Positions 1-13,800 of a stretch of 64,000 nt of DNA are shown one piece after another. The stretch lies in assembly GCA_032718475.1 (NCBI GenBank), contig JAUCBJ010007605.1, positions 1 to 64,000 of the forward strand, given 5' to 3'. A program made the translations under genes and the position numbers. The stretch comes from Nemertoderma westbladi. Lineage: Eukaryota > Xenacoelomorpha > Nemertodermatida > Nemertodermatidae. The first letter of the stretch is position 1. Each line of letters opens with the position of its first letter. The notes beneath the pieces are model-generated. The model made no database searches, had not been told where the DNA came from, and saw only the letters and a list, made by a program, of their open reading frames with translations.

Positions 1-75
1 GCTCGCCCCAAAGAGAAAATGACTCTTGCTAGCTTTAAAAAACTGCGTAAACGCCGTCCGCGCAAGAAAGACTAA
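1..75 (+). CDS. C-terminal tail of an unidentified basic protein (partial)
   Basis: Frame 1 is open from the window edge to a TAA at 73-75. It gives 24 residues with a strongly basic end (KKLRKRRPRKKD, then stop). Lysine/arginine-rich tails of this kind are common in nuclear and nucleolar proteins, but I do not recognise the family. The sequence is not HECTD1, whose first visible exon begins at 1676 in the same direction. It could be the last exon of the upstream neighbour, of a gene nested in a HECTD1 intron, or a chance open stretch. The piece is too short to decide. Confidence 0.4.
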   Translation, partial: ARPKEKMTLASFKKLRKRRPRKKD

Positions 76-1356
76 CTGTTTAGAGTATTTTTATATTTTA
101 GAAACTGTGATTTTGTATATTTTATAGACTTAAATCCCATTTTCTGGGAGCGGTGTAAAAGCTTTTGTGGGATAACTGATTCGTTTGCCTTGTTGGCCAG
201 TTCCCCCCCAGTCGCTAGAATACTCTAAACGGGATCTATAGCTAAAATAGTGCAAGCTACCAGCTTATTGGCTGATTTGCTGTACGCAGGTATCTGGGCT
301 CTGTTTAATCGGCCAACCAGCCTAGGAAGGTTGCGTCATAGCCTTGTTTTTGTATCTCCCAATAGAATTTGAGTTAGCCTTGATTTTGACCTATCACAGA
401 GCTACTGAACTGAAATTTTCCTATCTCACTGCTCTTTCTCTGTGTTGAACGGGAGCTTCGTGGAATAAGGGTAGTTGGTATCCTCGTATAGAGTAGTAGT
501 CACGAGTTTTTCAAAGCCACGAAAGAACGGCTTTGTAGTGTTTTGTGCTTTCTGCTTTTTAGCTCAACACTAGTAGGTTTAATTATAAGGACATATATCC
601 TTTAACTGCTGACACACGGCACACACGGCTTTTAATAACTGACGTATAACTGCTGAAACTGCTAAAATTACCTGCTCAATCGATACTGTATACTGCTATT
701 TGTTGTCGGTTATTCATTATATTTGTTGATGAATTATTATATTGGAATAACGAGAAATAACCCCGAAAACCCAATATTCTTGATATACCGAAGGTAAGAG
801 AGAAAGGTTACCAATAACGATTGTGACTTATGTTAAAGTGGTTTGAAGTGAATCTAATGTTATTTGATAGACCCTACATGAGTCAGTCTGTGTTCCTTTT
901 ATATGTGACTAAAATCAGTGAAGATTGGCAGATTAGTGTGCAGTATTGTGCAGCATTGTGTATGAGTGAGTCTGTTAAAGAAGCATTTCCTAAAGAATGC
1001 GCCATATATGTGAATTATAATTAAGCCATATCGTTGTGAGTAGTTTAAGTCATAACTCTGTTTATATAAATAAAGCGCCACGTCCTAAAGGAACTGTTAA
1101 TATTCCCTAAGGTGAATAATATTGTCAGAGATTATATAATACTGTCAGTCGAATAATACATTAGGCTTACATAGCAATAAAATTAAACCGTCGAACCCAA
1201 TCTCCCGGGAATATCCAGCGGGTGAATGATCGCGCACAGATTGGTTTCGACTAGTGTAGTGAATCAAATACTTGTCATAGGCTAAAAAGCGATTTAATAT
1301 CTAGAAGACATCTTAATTTGGCGGATTAAACTGCCAAAGGTCTGAAAGCGCGAACA
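76..1356. other. Non-coding stretch before the first visible HECTD1 exon
   Basis: I see no conserved coding sequence here on either strand. AATAAA hexamers occur at 1069-1074 and 1176-1181 and could serve the protein ending at 75, though both are far downstream. The open frame at 830-1024 has no recognisable domain. No exon for the missing N-terminal HECTD1 repeats is visible here. Confidence 0.5.
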
Positions 1357-1660
1357 AACCTCCCTCCCCCAAGGTCCTCACTAACAACCTCCCTTACCTC
1401 AAGGTCCTCACTAACAACCTCCCTTTCCCAAGGTCCTCACTAACAACCTCCCTTCCCCAAGGTCCTCACTAACAACCTCCCTTCCCCAAGGTCCTCACTA
1501 ACAACCTCCCTTCCCCAAGGTCCTCACTAACAACCTCCCTTCCCCAAGGTCCTCACTAACAACCTCCCTTCCCCAAGGTCCTCACTAACAACCTCCCTTC
1601 CCCAAGGTCCCCACTAACAACCTCCCTTCCCTCAAGGTCCTCACTAACAACCTCTCTCAC
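1357..1660 (+). repeat. 29-bp minisatellite made of branch-point/pyrimidine-tract modules
   Basis: About ten tandem copies of a 29-bp unit. Each contains AAGGTCCTCACTAACAACC followed by TCCCTTCCCC, so each carries a CTAAC (branch-point-like) motif, a pyrimidine tract and an AAG. The last CTAAC (1643-1647) lies about 29 nt before the AG acceptor at 1674-1675, the usual branch-point distance. The array is therefore directly continuous with the working 3' splice site of the next exon. Confidence 0.85.
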
Positions 1661-1675
1661 TATCGATTCCCTTAG

Positions 1676-1890
1676 GTCGACAGGCTCTACCTCGTCCATC
1701 CTCCCATTCAGTTCCACCCAGTGGGGCCTCCACCCCCACTTCCTCAACCCCCTCTAACACCAACTCGAGATTGTCCGGTTTACGACGTCTCGATTCAGTG
1801 GGAGAGAGATCCCATCGGCATCTAATCGATTGTATTCGCAGTAAGGATACCGACGCGCTGGTTAACGCTGTGGATTCTGGAACATTTGAG
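1676..1890 (+). CDS. HECTD1: HECTD1 visible exon 1 (linker and start of ankyrin region)
   Basis: The acceptor is CCCTTAG at 1669-1675 and the donor is GAG|GTAAGA at 1890/1891. The first two bases complete a codon begun in an unseen upstream exon (a G residue fits the family). The exon encodes 71 full codons: a Ser/Pro/Thr-rich linker, then [19 protein letters not shown] and the first ankyrin helix. This matches the segment of vertebrate HECTD1 just before its ankyrin repeats. No initiator is needed or seen, so the exon is internal. Its acceptor is fed by the 29-bp repeat immediately upstream. Confidence 0.95.
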
Positions 1891-4800
1891 GTAAGACTGA
1901 ATTCTCTGTAGAATATAACATATAACAGCTAGGCTTACAACACAAAATAGTGGGTGTAATTCCTTCGCATGACTCTTCGTGTACGTCTGTAGTAGATATA
2001 GCATTGCATGTAGGAGTAGTTGACATAGCACTGCGTGTATGACTACTATAGACATAGCTCTGTGTGGACTAGTAGACATAGCACTGCGTGTATGACTACT
2101 AGACATAGCTCTGTGTGGACTAGTAGACATAGCACTGCGTGTATGACTACTAGACATAGCTCTGTGTGGACTAGTAGACATAGCACTGCGTGTATGACTA
2201 CTAGATATAGCTCTGTGTGGACTAGTAGACATAGCACTGCGTGTATGACTACTACACAGCTCTGTGTGTACTAGTAGACATAGCATTGCGTGTATGACTA
2301 CTAGACAACTCGATGTGGACTAGTAGACATAGCACTGCGTGTATGACTACTAGACATAGCTCTGTGTGGACTAGTAGACATAGCACTGCGTGTATGACTA
2401 CTAGACAGCTCGGTGTGGACTAGTAGACATAGCACTGCGTGTATGACTACTAGACATAGCTCTGTGTGGACTAGTAGACATAGCACTGCGTGTATGACTA
2501 CTAGACAGCTCTGTGTGGACTACTAGACATAGCACTGCGTGTATGACTACTAGACATAGCACTGCGTGTATGACTACTAGACATAGCTCTGTGTGGACTA
2601 GTAGACATAGCACTGCGTGTATGAATACTAGACATAGCTCTGTGTGGACTATTAGACATAGCACTGCGTGTATGACTACTACACAGCTATGTGTGGACTA
2701 GTAGACATAGCACTGCATGTATGAATACTAGACATAGCTCTGTGTGGACTAGTAGACGTAGCACTGCGTGTATGACTACTAGATATAGCTCTGTGTGGAC
2801 TAGTAGACATAGCACTGCGTGTATGACTACTACACAGCTCTGTGTGGACTAATAGACATAGCATTGCGTGTATGACTACTAGACAACTCGGTGTGGACTA
2901 GTAGACATAGCACTGCGTGTATGACTACTAGACATAGCTCTGTGTGGACTAGTAGACATAGCACTGCGTGTATGACTACTAGACAGCTCGGTGTGGACTA
3001 GTAGACATAGCACTGCGTGTATGACTACTAGACAGCTCTGTGTGGACTAGTAGACATAGCACTGCGTGTATGACTACTAGACATAGCTCTGTGTGGACTA
3101 GTAGACATAGCACTGCGTGTATGACTACTAGACAGCTCGGTGTGGACTAGTAGACATAGCACTGCGTGTATGACTACTAGACATAGCTCTGTGTGGACTA
3201 GTAGACATAGCACTGCGTGTATGACTACTAGACATAGCTCTGTGTGGACTAGTAGACATAGCACTGCGTGTATGACTACTAGACAGCTCTGTGTGGACTA
3301 GTAGACATAGCACTGCGTGTATGACTACTAGACATAGCTCTATGTGGACTAGTAGACATAGCACTGCGTGTATGACTACTAGACAGCTCTGTGTGGACTA
3401 GTAGACATAGCACTGCGTGTATGACTACTAGACAGCTCGGTGTGGACTAGTAGACATAGCACTGCGTGTATGACTACTAGACAGCTCTGTGTGGACTAGT
3501 AGACATAGCACTGCGTGTATGACTACTAGACATAGCTCTGTGTGGACTAGTAGACATAGCACTTCGTGTATGACTACTAGACAGATCGGTGTGGACTAGT
3601 AGACATAGCACTGCGTGTATGACTACTAGACATAGCTCTGTGTGGACTAGTAGACATAGCACTGCGTGTATGACTACTAGACATAGCTCTGTGTGGACTA
3701 GTAGACATAGCACTGCGTGTATGACTACTAGACAGCTCGGTGTGGACTAGTAGACATAGCACTGCGTATATGACTACTAGACATAGCTCTGTGTGGACTA
3801 GTAGACATAGCACTGCGTGTATGACTACTAGACAGCTCGGTGTGGACTAGTAGACATAGCACTGCGTGTATGACTACTAGACATAGCTCTGTGTGGACTA
3901 GTAGACATAGCACTGCGTGTATGACTACTAGACAGCTCGGTGTGGACTAGTAGACATAGCACTGCGTGTATGACTACTAAACATAGCTCTGTCTGGACTA
4001 GTAGACATAGCACTGCGTGTATGACTACTACACAGCTATGTGTGGACTAGTAGACATAGCACTGCATGTATGACTACTAGACAGCTCTGTGTGGACTAGT
4101 AGACATAGCACTGCGTGTATGACTACTAGACATAGCTCTGTCTGGACTAGTAGACATAGCACTGCGTGTATGACTACTAGACATAGCTCTGTCTGGACTA
4201 GTAGACATAGCACTGCGTGTATGACTACTACACAGCTATGTGTGGACTAGTAGACATAGCACTGCATGTATGACTACTAGACAGCTCTGTGTGGACTAGT
4301 AGACAGCACTGCGTGTATGACTACTAGACAGCTCGGTGTGGACTAGTGGACATAGCACTGCGTGTATGACTACTAGACAGCTCGGTGTGGACTAGTAGAC
4401 ATAGCACTGCGTGTATGACTACTAGACAGCTCTGTGTGGACTAGTAGACATAGCACTGCGTGTATGACTACTACACAGCTATGTGTGGACTAGTAGACAT
4501 AGCACTGCGTGTATGGCTACTAGACATAGCACTGCATGTATGACTACTAGACAGCTCTGTGTGGACTAGTAGACATAGCACTGCGTGTATGACTACTAGA
4601 CAGCTCGGTGTGGACTAGTAGACATAGCACTGTGTGTATGACTACTAGACAGCTCTGTGTGGACTAGTAGACATAGCACTGCGTGTATGACTACTAGACA
4701 GCTCTGTGTGGACTAGTAGACATAGCACTGCGTGTATGACTACTAGACATAGCTCTGTGTGGACTAGTAGACATAGCACTGCGTGTATGACTACTAGAAA

Positions 4801-7800
4801 TAGCTCTGTGTGGACTAGTAGACAGCACTGCGTGTATGACTACTAGACAGCTATGTGTGGACTAGTAGACATAGCACTGCGTGTATGACTACTAGACAGC
4901 TATGTGTGGACTAGTAGACATAGCACTGCGTGTATGACTACTAGACAGCTCTGTGTGGACTAGTAGACATAGCACTGCGTGTATGACTACTAGACATAGC
5001 TCTGTGTGGACTAGTAGACATAGCACTGCGTGTATGACTACTAGACAGCTCTGTGTGGACTAGTAGACATAGCACTGCGTGTATGACTACTAGACATAGC
5101 TCTGTGTGGACTATTAGACAGCACTGCGTGTATGACTACTAGACAGCTATGTGTGGACTATTAGACATAGCACTGCGTGTATGACTACTAGACATAGCTC
5201 TGTGTGGACTATTAGACATAGCACTGCGTGTATGACTACTAGACATAGCTCTGTGTGGACTATTAGACAGCACTGCGTGTATGACTACTAGACAGCTATG
5301 TGTGGACTAGTAGACATAGCACTACTACACAGCTCTGTGTGTACTAGTAGACATAGCATTGCGTGTATGACTACTAGACAACTCGGTGTGGACTAGTAGA
5401 CATAGCACTGCGTGTATGACTACTAGACATAGCTCTGTGTGGACTAGTAGACATAGCACTGCGTGTATGACTACTAGACAGCTCGGTGTGGACTAGTAGA
5501 CATAGCACTGCGTGTATGACTACTAGACAGCTCTGTGTGGACTAGTAGACATAGCACTGCGTGTATGACTACTAGACATAGCTCTGTGTGGACTAGTAGA
5601 CATAGCACTGCGTGTATGACTACTAGACAGCTCGGTGTGGACTAGTAGACATAGCACTGCGTGTATGACTACTAGACATAGCTCTGTGTGGACTAGTAGA
5701 CATAGCACTGCGTGTATGACTACTAGACATAGCTCTGTGTGGACTAGTAGACATAGCACTGCGTGTATGACTACTAGACAGCTCTGTGTGGACTAGTAGA
5801 CATAGCACTGCGTGTATGACTACTAGACATAGCTCTATGTGGACTAGTAGACATAGCACTGCGTGTATGACTACTAGACAGCTCTGTGTGGACTAGTAGA
5901 CATAGCACTGCGTGTATGACTACTAGACAGCTCGGTGTGGACTAGTAGACATAGCACTGCGTGTATGACTACTAGACAGCTCTGTGTGGACTAGTAGACA
6001 TAGCACTGCGTGTATGACTACTAGACATAGCTCTGTGTGGACTAGTAGACATAGCACTGCGTGTATGACTACTAGACATAGCTCTGTGTGGACTAGTAGA
6101 CATAGCACTGCGTGTATGACTACTAGACAGCTCGGTGTGGACTAGTAGACATAGCACTGCGTATATGACTACTAGACATAGCTCTGTGTGGACTAGTAGA
6201 CATAGCACTGCGTGTATGACTACTAGACAGCTCGGTGTGGACTAGTAGACATAGCACTGCGTGTATGACTACTAGACATAGCTATGTGTGGACTAGTAGA
6301 CATAGCACTGCGTGTATGACTACTAGACAGCTCGGTGTGGACTAGTAGACATAGCACTGCGTGTATGACTACTAAACATAGCTCTGTCAGGACTAGTAGA
6401 CATAGCACTGCGTGTATGACTACTAGACAGCTCTGTGTGGACTAGTAGACATAGCACTGCGTGTATGACTACTAGACATAGCTCTGTCTGGACTAGTAGA
6501 CATAGCACTGCGTGTATGACTACTATAGACATAGCTCTGTGTGGACTAGTAGACATAGCACTGCGTGTATGACTACTAGACATAGCTCTGTGTGGACTAG
6601 TAGACATAGCACTGCGTGTATGACTACTAGACAGCTCTGTGTGGACTACTAGACATAGCACTGCGTGTATGACTACTAGACATAGCACTGCGTGTATGAC
6701 TACTAGACATAGCTCTGTGTGGACTAGTAGACATAGCACTGCGTGTATGAATACTAGACATAGCTCTGTGTGGACTATTAGACATAGCACTGCGTGTATG
6801 ACTACTACACAGCTATGTGTGGACTAGTAGACATAGCACTGCATGTATGAATACTAGACAGCTCTGTGTGGACTAGTAGACATAGCACTGCGTGTATGAC
6901 TACTAGACAGCTCTGTGTGGACTAGTAGACGTAGCACTGCGTGTATGACTACTAGATATAGCTCTGTGTGGACTAGTAGACATAGCACTGCGTGTATGAC
7001 TACTACACAGCTCTGTGTGGACTAATAGACATAGCATTGCGTGTATGACTACTAGACAACTCGGTGTGGACTAGTAGACATAGCACTGCGTGTATGACTA
7101 CTAGACATAGCTCTGTGTGGACTAGTAGACATAGCACTGCGTGTATGACTACTAGACAGCTCGGTGTGGACTAGTAGACATAGCACTGCGTGTATGACTA
7201 CTAGACAGCTCTGTGTGGACTAGTAGACATAGCACTGCGTGTATGACTACTAGACATAGCTCTGTGTGGACTAGTAGACATAGCACTGCGTGTATGACTA
7301 CTAGACAGCTCGGTGTGGACTAGTAGACATAGCACTGCGTGTATGACTACTAGACATAGCTCTGTGTGGACTAGTAGACATAGCACTGCGTGTATGACTA
7401 CTAGACAGCTCGGTGTGGACTAGTAGACATAGCACTGCGTATATGACTACTAGACATAGCTCTGTGTGGACTAGTAGACATAGCACTGCGTGTATGACTA
7501 CTAGACAGCTCGGTGTGGACTAGTAGACATAGCACTGCGTGTATGACTACTAGACATAGCTCTGTGTGGACTAGTAGACATAGCACTGCGTGTATGACTA
7601 CTAGACAGCTCGGTGTGGACTAGTAGACATAGCACTGCGTGTATGACTACTAAACATAGCTCTGTCTGGACTAGTAGACATAGCACTGCGTGTATGACTA
7701 CTACACAGCTATGTGTGGACTAGTAGACATAGCACTGCATGTATGACTACTAGACAGCTCTGTGTGGACTAGTAGACATAGCACTGCGTGTATGACTACT

Positions 7801-10800
7801 AGACATAGCTCTGTCTGGACTAGTAGACATAGCACTGCGTGTATGACTACTAGACATAGCTCTGTCTGGACTAGTAGACATAGCACTGCGTGTATGACTA
7901 CTACACAGCTATGTGTGGACTAGTAGACATAGCACTGCATGTATGACTACTAGACAGCTCTGTGTGGACTAGTAGACAGCACTGCGTGTATGACTACTAG
8001 ACAGCTCGGTGTGGACTAGTGGACATAGCACTGCGTGTATGACTACTAGACAGCTCGGTGTGGACTAGTAGACATAGCACTGCGTGTATGACTACTAGAC
8101 AGCTCTGTGTGGACTAGTAGACATAGCACTGCGTGTATGACTACTACACAGCTATGTGTGGACTAGTAGACATAGCACTGCGTGTATGGCTACTAGACAT
8201 AGCACTGCATGTATGACTACTAGACAGCTCTGTGTGGACTAGTAGACATAGCACTGCGTGTATGACTACTAGACAGCTCGGTGTGGACTAGTAGACATAG
8301 CACTGTGTGTATGACTACTAGACAGCTCTGTGTGGACTAGTAGACATAGCACTGCGTGTATGACTACTAGACAGCTCTGTGTGGACTAGTAGACATAGCA
8401 CTGCGTGTATGACTACTAGACATAGCTCTGTGTGGACTAGTAGACATAGCACTGCGTGTATGACTACTAGAAATAGCTCTGTGTGGACTAGTAGACAGCA
8501 CTGCGTGTATGACTACTAGACAGCTATGTGTGGACTAGTAGACATAGCACTGCGTGTATGACTACTAGACAGCTATGTGTGGACTAGTAGACATAGCACT
8601 GCGTGTATGACTACTAGACAGCTCTGTGTGGACTAGTAGACATAGCACTGCGTGTATGACTACTAGACATAGCTCTGTGTGGACTAGTAGACATAGCACT
8701 GCGTGTATGACTACTAGACAGCTCTGTGTGGACTAGTAGACATAGCACTGCGTGTATGACTACTAGACATAGCTCTGTGTGGACTATTAGACAGCACTGC
8801 GTGTATGACTACTAGACAGCTATGTGTGGACTATTAGACATAGCACTGCGTGTATGACTACTAGACATAGCTCTGTGTGGACTATTAGACATAGCACTGC
8901 GTGTATGACTACTAGACATAGCTCTGTGTGGACTATTAGACAGCACTGCGTGTATGACTACTAGACAGCTATGTGTGGACTAGTAGACATAGCACTACTA
9001 CACAGCTCTGTGTGTACTAGTAGACATAGCATTGCGTGTATGACTACTAGACAACTCGGTGTGGACTAGTAGACATAGCACTGCGTGTATGACTACTAGA
9101 CATAGCTCTGTGTGGACTAGTAGACATAGCACTGCGTGTATGACTACTAGACAGCTCGGTGTGGACTAGTAGACATAGCACTGCGTGTATGACTACTAGA
9201 CAGCTCTGTGTGGACTAGTAGACATAGCACTGCGTGTATGACTACTAGACATAGCTCTGTGTGGACTAGTAGACATAGCACTGCGTGTATGACTACTAGA
9301 CAGCTCGGTGTGGACTAGTAGACATAGCACTGCGTGTATGACTACTAGACATAGCTCTGTGTGGACTAGTAGACATAGCACTGCGTGTATGACTACTAGA
9401 CATAGCTCTGTGTGGACTAGTAGACATAGCACTGCGTGTATGACTACTAGACAGCTCTGTGTGGACTAGTAGACATAGCACTGCGTGTATGACTACTAGA
9501 CATAGCTCTATGTGGACTAGTAGACATAGCACTGCGTGTATGACTACTAGACAGCTCTGTGTGGACTAGTAGACATAGCACTGCGTGTATGACTACTAGA
9601 CAGCTCGGTGTGGACTAGTAGACATAGCACTGCGTGTATGACTACTAGACAGCTCTGTGTGGACTAGTAGACATAGCACTGCGTGTATGACTACTAGACA
9701 TAGCTCTGTGTGGACTAGTAGACATAGCACTTCGTGTATGACTACTAGACAGTTCGGTGTGGACTAGTAGACATAGCACTGCGTGTATGACTACTAGACA
9801 TAGCTCTGTGTGGACTAGTAGACATAGCACTGCGTGTATGACTACTAGACATAGCTCTGTGTGGACTAGTAGACATAGCACTGCGTGTATGACTACTAGA
9901 CAGCTCGGTGTGGACTAGTAGACATAGCACTGCGTATATGACTACTAGACATAGCTCTGTGTGGACTAGTAGACATAGCACTGCGTGTATGACTACTAGA
10001 CAGCTCGGTGTGGACTAGTAGACATAGCACTGCGTGTATGACTACTAGACATAGCTATGTGTGGACTAGTAGACATAGCACTGCGTGTATGACTACTAGA
10101 CAGCTCGGTGTGGACTAGTAGACATAGCACTGCGTGTATGACTACTAAACATAGCTCTGTCAGGACTAGTAGACATAGCACTGCGTGTATGACTACTAGA
10201 CAGCTCTGTGTGGACTAGTAGACATAGCACTGCGTGTATGACTACTAGACATAGCTCTGTCTGGACTAGTAGACATAGCACTGCGTGTATGACTACTATA
10301 GACATAGCTCTGTGTGGACTAGTAGACATAGCACTGCGTGTATGACTACTAGACATAGCTCTGTGTGGACTAGTAGACATAGCACTGCGTGTATGACTAC
10401 TAGACAGCTCTGTGTGGACTACTAGACATAGCACTGCGTGTATGACTACTAGACATAGCACTGCGTGTATGACTACTAGACATAGCTCTGTGTGGACTAG
10501 TAGACATAGCACTGCGTGTATGAATACTAGACATAGCTCTGTGTGGACTATTAGACATAGCACTGCGTGTATGACTACTACACAGCTATGTGTGGACTAG
10601 TAGACATAGCACTGCATGTATGAATACTAGACAGCTCTGTGTGGACTAGTAGACATAGCACTGCGTGTATGACTACTAGACAGCTCTGTGTGGACTAGTA
10701 GACGTAGCACTGCGTGTATGACTACTAGATATAGCTCTGTGTGGACTAGTAGACATAGCACTGCGTGTATGACTACTACACAGCTCTGTGTGGACTAATA

Positions 10801-13800
10801 GACATAGCATTGCGTGTATGACTACTAGACAACTCGGTGTGGACTAGTAGACATAGCACTGCGTGTATGACTACTAGACATAGCTCTGTGTGGACTAGTA
10901 GACATAGCACTGCGTGTATGACTACTAGACAGCTCGGTGTGGACTAGTAGACATAGCACTGCGTGTATGACTACTAGACAGCTCTGTGTGGACTAGTAGA
11001 CATAGCACTGCGTGTATGACTACTAGACATAGCTCTGTGTGGACTAGTAGACATAGCACTGCGTGTATGACTACTAGACAGCTCGGTGTGGACTAGTAGA
11101 CATAGCACTGCGTGTATGACTACTAGACATAGCTCTGTGTGGACTAGTAGACATAGCACTGCGTGTATGACTACTAGACATAGCTCTGTGTGGACTAGTA
11201 GACATAGCACTGCGTGTATGACTACTAGACAGCTCTGTGTGGACTAGTAGACATAGCACTGCGTGTATGACTACTAGACATAGCTCTGTGTGGACTAGTA
11301 GACATAGCACTGCGTGTATGACTACTAGACAGCTCTGTGTGGACTAGTAGACATAGCACTGCGTGTATGACTACTAGACAGCTCGGTGTGGACTAGTAGA
11401 CATAGCACTGCGTGTATGACTACTAGACAGCTCGGTGTGGACTAGTAGACATAGCACTGCGTGTATGACTACTAGACAGCTCGGTGTGGACTAGTAGACA
11501 TAGCACTGCGTGTATGACTACTAGACAGCTCTGTGTGGACTAGTAGACATAGCACTGCGTGTATGACTACTAGACAGCTCGGTGTGGACTAGTAGACATA
11601 GCACTGCGTGTATGACTACTAGACAGCTCGGTGTGGACTAGTAGACATAGCACTGCGTGTATGACTACTAGACAGCTCGGTGTGGACTAGTAGACATAGC
11701 ACTGCGTGTATGACTACTAGACAGCTCGGTGTGGACTAGTAGACATAGCACTGCGTGTATGACTACTAGACAGCTCGGTGTGGACTAGTAGACATAGCAC
11801 TGCGTGTATGACTACTAGACAGCTCTGTGTGGACTAGTAGACATAGCACTGCGTGTATGACTACTAGACATAGCTCTGTGTGGACTAGTAGACATAGCAC
11901 TGCGTGTATGACTACTAGACAGTTCGGTGTGGACTAGTAGACATAGCACTGCGTGTATGACTACTAGACATAGCTCTGTGTGGACTAGTAGACATAGCAC
12001 TGCGTGTATGACTACTAGACATAGCTCTGTGTGGACTAGTAGACATAGCACTGCGTGTATGACTACTAGACAGCTCGGTGTGGACTAGTAGACATAGCAC
12101 TGCGTATATGACTACTAGACATAGCTCTGTGTGGACTAGTAGACATAGCACTGCGTGTATGACTACTAGACAGCTCGGTGTGGACTAGTAGACATAGCAC
12201 TGCGTGTATGACTACTAGACATAGCTCTGTGTGGACTAGTAGACATAGCACTGCGTGTATGACTACTAGACAGCTCGGTGTGGACTAGTAGACATAGCAC
12301 TGCGTGTATGACTACTAAACATAGCTCTGTCTGGACTAGTAGACATAGCACTGCGTGTATGACTACTACACAGCTATGTGTGGACTAGTAGACATAGCAC
12401 TGCATGTATGACTACTAGACAGCTCTGTGTGGACTAGTAGACATAGCACTGCGTGTATGACTACTAGACATAGCTCTGTCTGGACTAGTAGACATAGCAC
12501 TGCGTGTATGACTACTAGACATAGCTCTGTCTGGACTAGTAGACATAGCACTGCGTGTATGACTACTACACAGCTATGTGTGGACTAGTAGACATAGCAC
12601 TGCATGTATGACTACTAGACAGCTCTGTGTGGACTAGTAGACAGCACTGCGTGTATGACTACTAGACAGCTCGGTGTGGACTAGTGGACATAGCACTGCG
12701 TGTATGACTACTAGACAGCTCGGTGTGGACTAGTAGACATAGCACTGCGTGTATGACTACTAGACAGCTCTGTGTGGACTAGTAGACATAGCACTGCGTG
12801 TATGACTACTACACAGCTATGTGTGGACTAGTAGACATAGCACTGCGTGTATGGCTACTAGACATAGCACTGCATGTATGACTACTAGACAGCTCTGTGT
12901 GGACTAGTAGACATAGCACTGCGTGTATGACTACTAGACAGCTCGGTGTGGACTAGTAGACATAGCACTGTGTGTATGACTACTAGACAGCTCTGTGTGG
13001 ACTAGTAGACATAGCACTGCGTGTATGACTACTAGACAGCTCTGTGTGGACTAGTAGACATAGCACTGCGTGTATGACTACTAGACATAGCTCTGTGTGG
13101 ACTAGTAGACATAGCACTGCGTGTATGACTACTAGAAATAGCTCTGTGTGGACTAGTAGACAGCACTGCGTGTATGACTACTAGACAGCTATGTGTGGAC
13201 TAGTAGACATAGCACTGCGTGTATGACTACTAGACAGCTATGTGTGGACTAGTAGACATAGCACTGCGTGTATGACTACTAGACAGCTCTGTGTGGACTA
13301 GTAGACATAGCACTGCGTGTATGACTACTAGACATAGCTCTGTGTGGACTAGTAGACATAGCACTGCGTGTATGACTACTAGACAGCTCTGTGTGGACTA
13401 GTAGACATAGCACTGCGTGTATGACTACTAGACATAGCTCTGTGTGGACTATTAGACAGCACTGCGTGTATGACTACTAGACAGCTATGTGTGGACTATT
13501 AGACATAGCACTGCGTGTATGACTACTAGACATAGCTCTGTGTGGACTATTAGACATAGCACTGCGTGTATGACTACTAGACATAGCTCTGTGTGGACTA
13601 TTAGACAGCACTGCGTGTATGACTACTAGACAGCTATGTGTGGACTAGTAGACATAGCACTACTAGACAGCTCTGTGTGGACTAGTAGACATAGCACTGC
13701 GTGTATGACTACTAGACATAGCTCTGTGTGGACTATTAGACATAGCACTGCGGGTATGACTACTACTAGGATCGGCATGCTGCATTGCAGCTGCATTTTT

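Noticed and set aside
830-1024. 64-codon frame upstream of exon 1 as a missing HECTD1 exon
   Set aside because: It has no similarity to the ARM-like N-terminal region of the family and no suitable donor in the required phase.
1989-13762. CRISPR-like appearance of regularly repeated units
   Set aside because: Both half-units are repeats with no unique spacers, in an animal intron. It is a satellite array.
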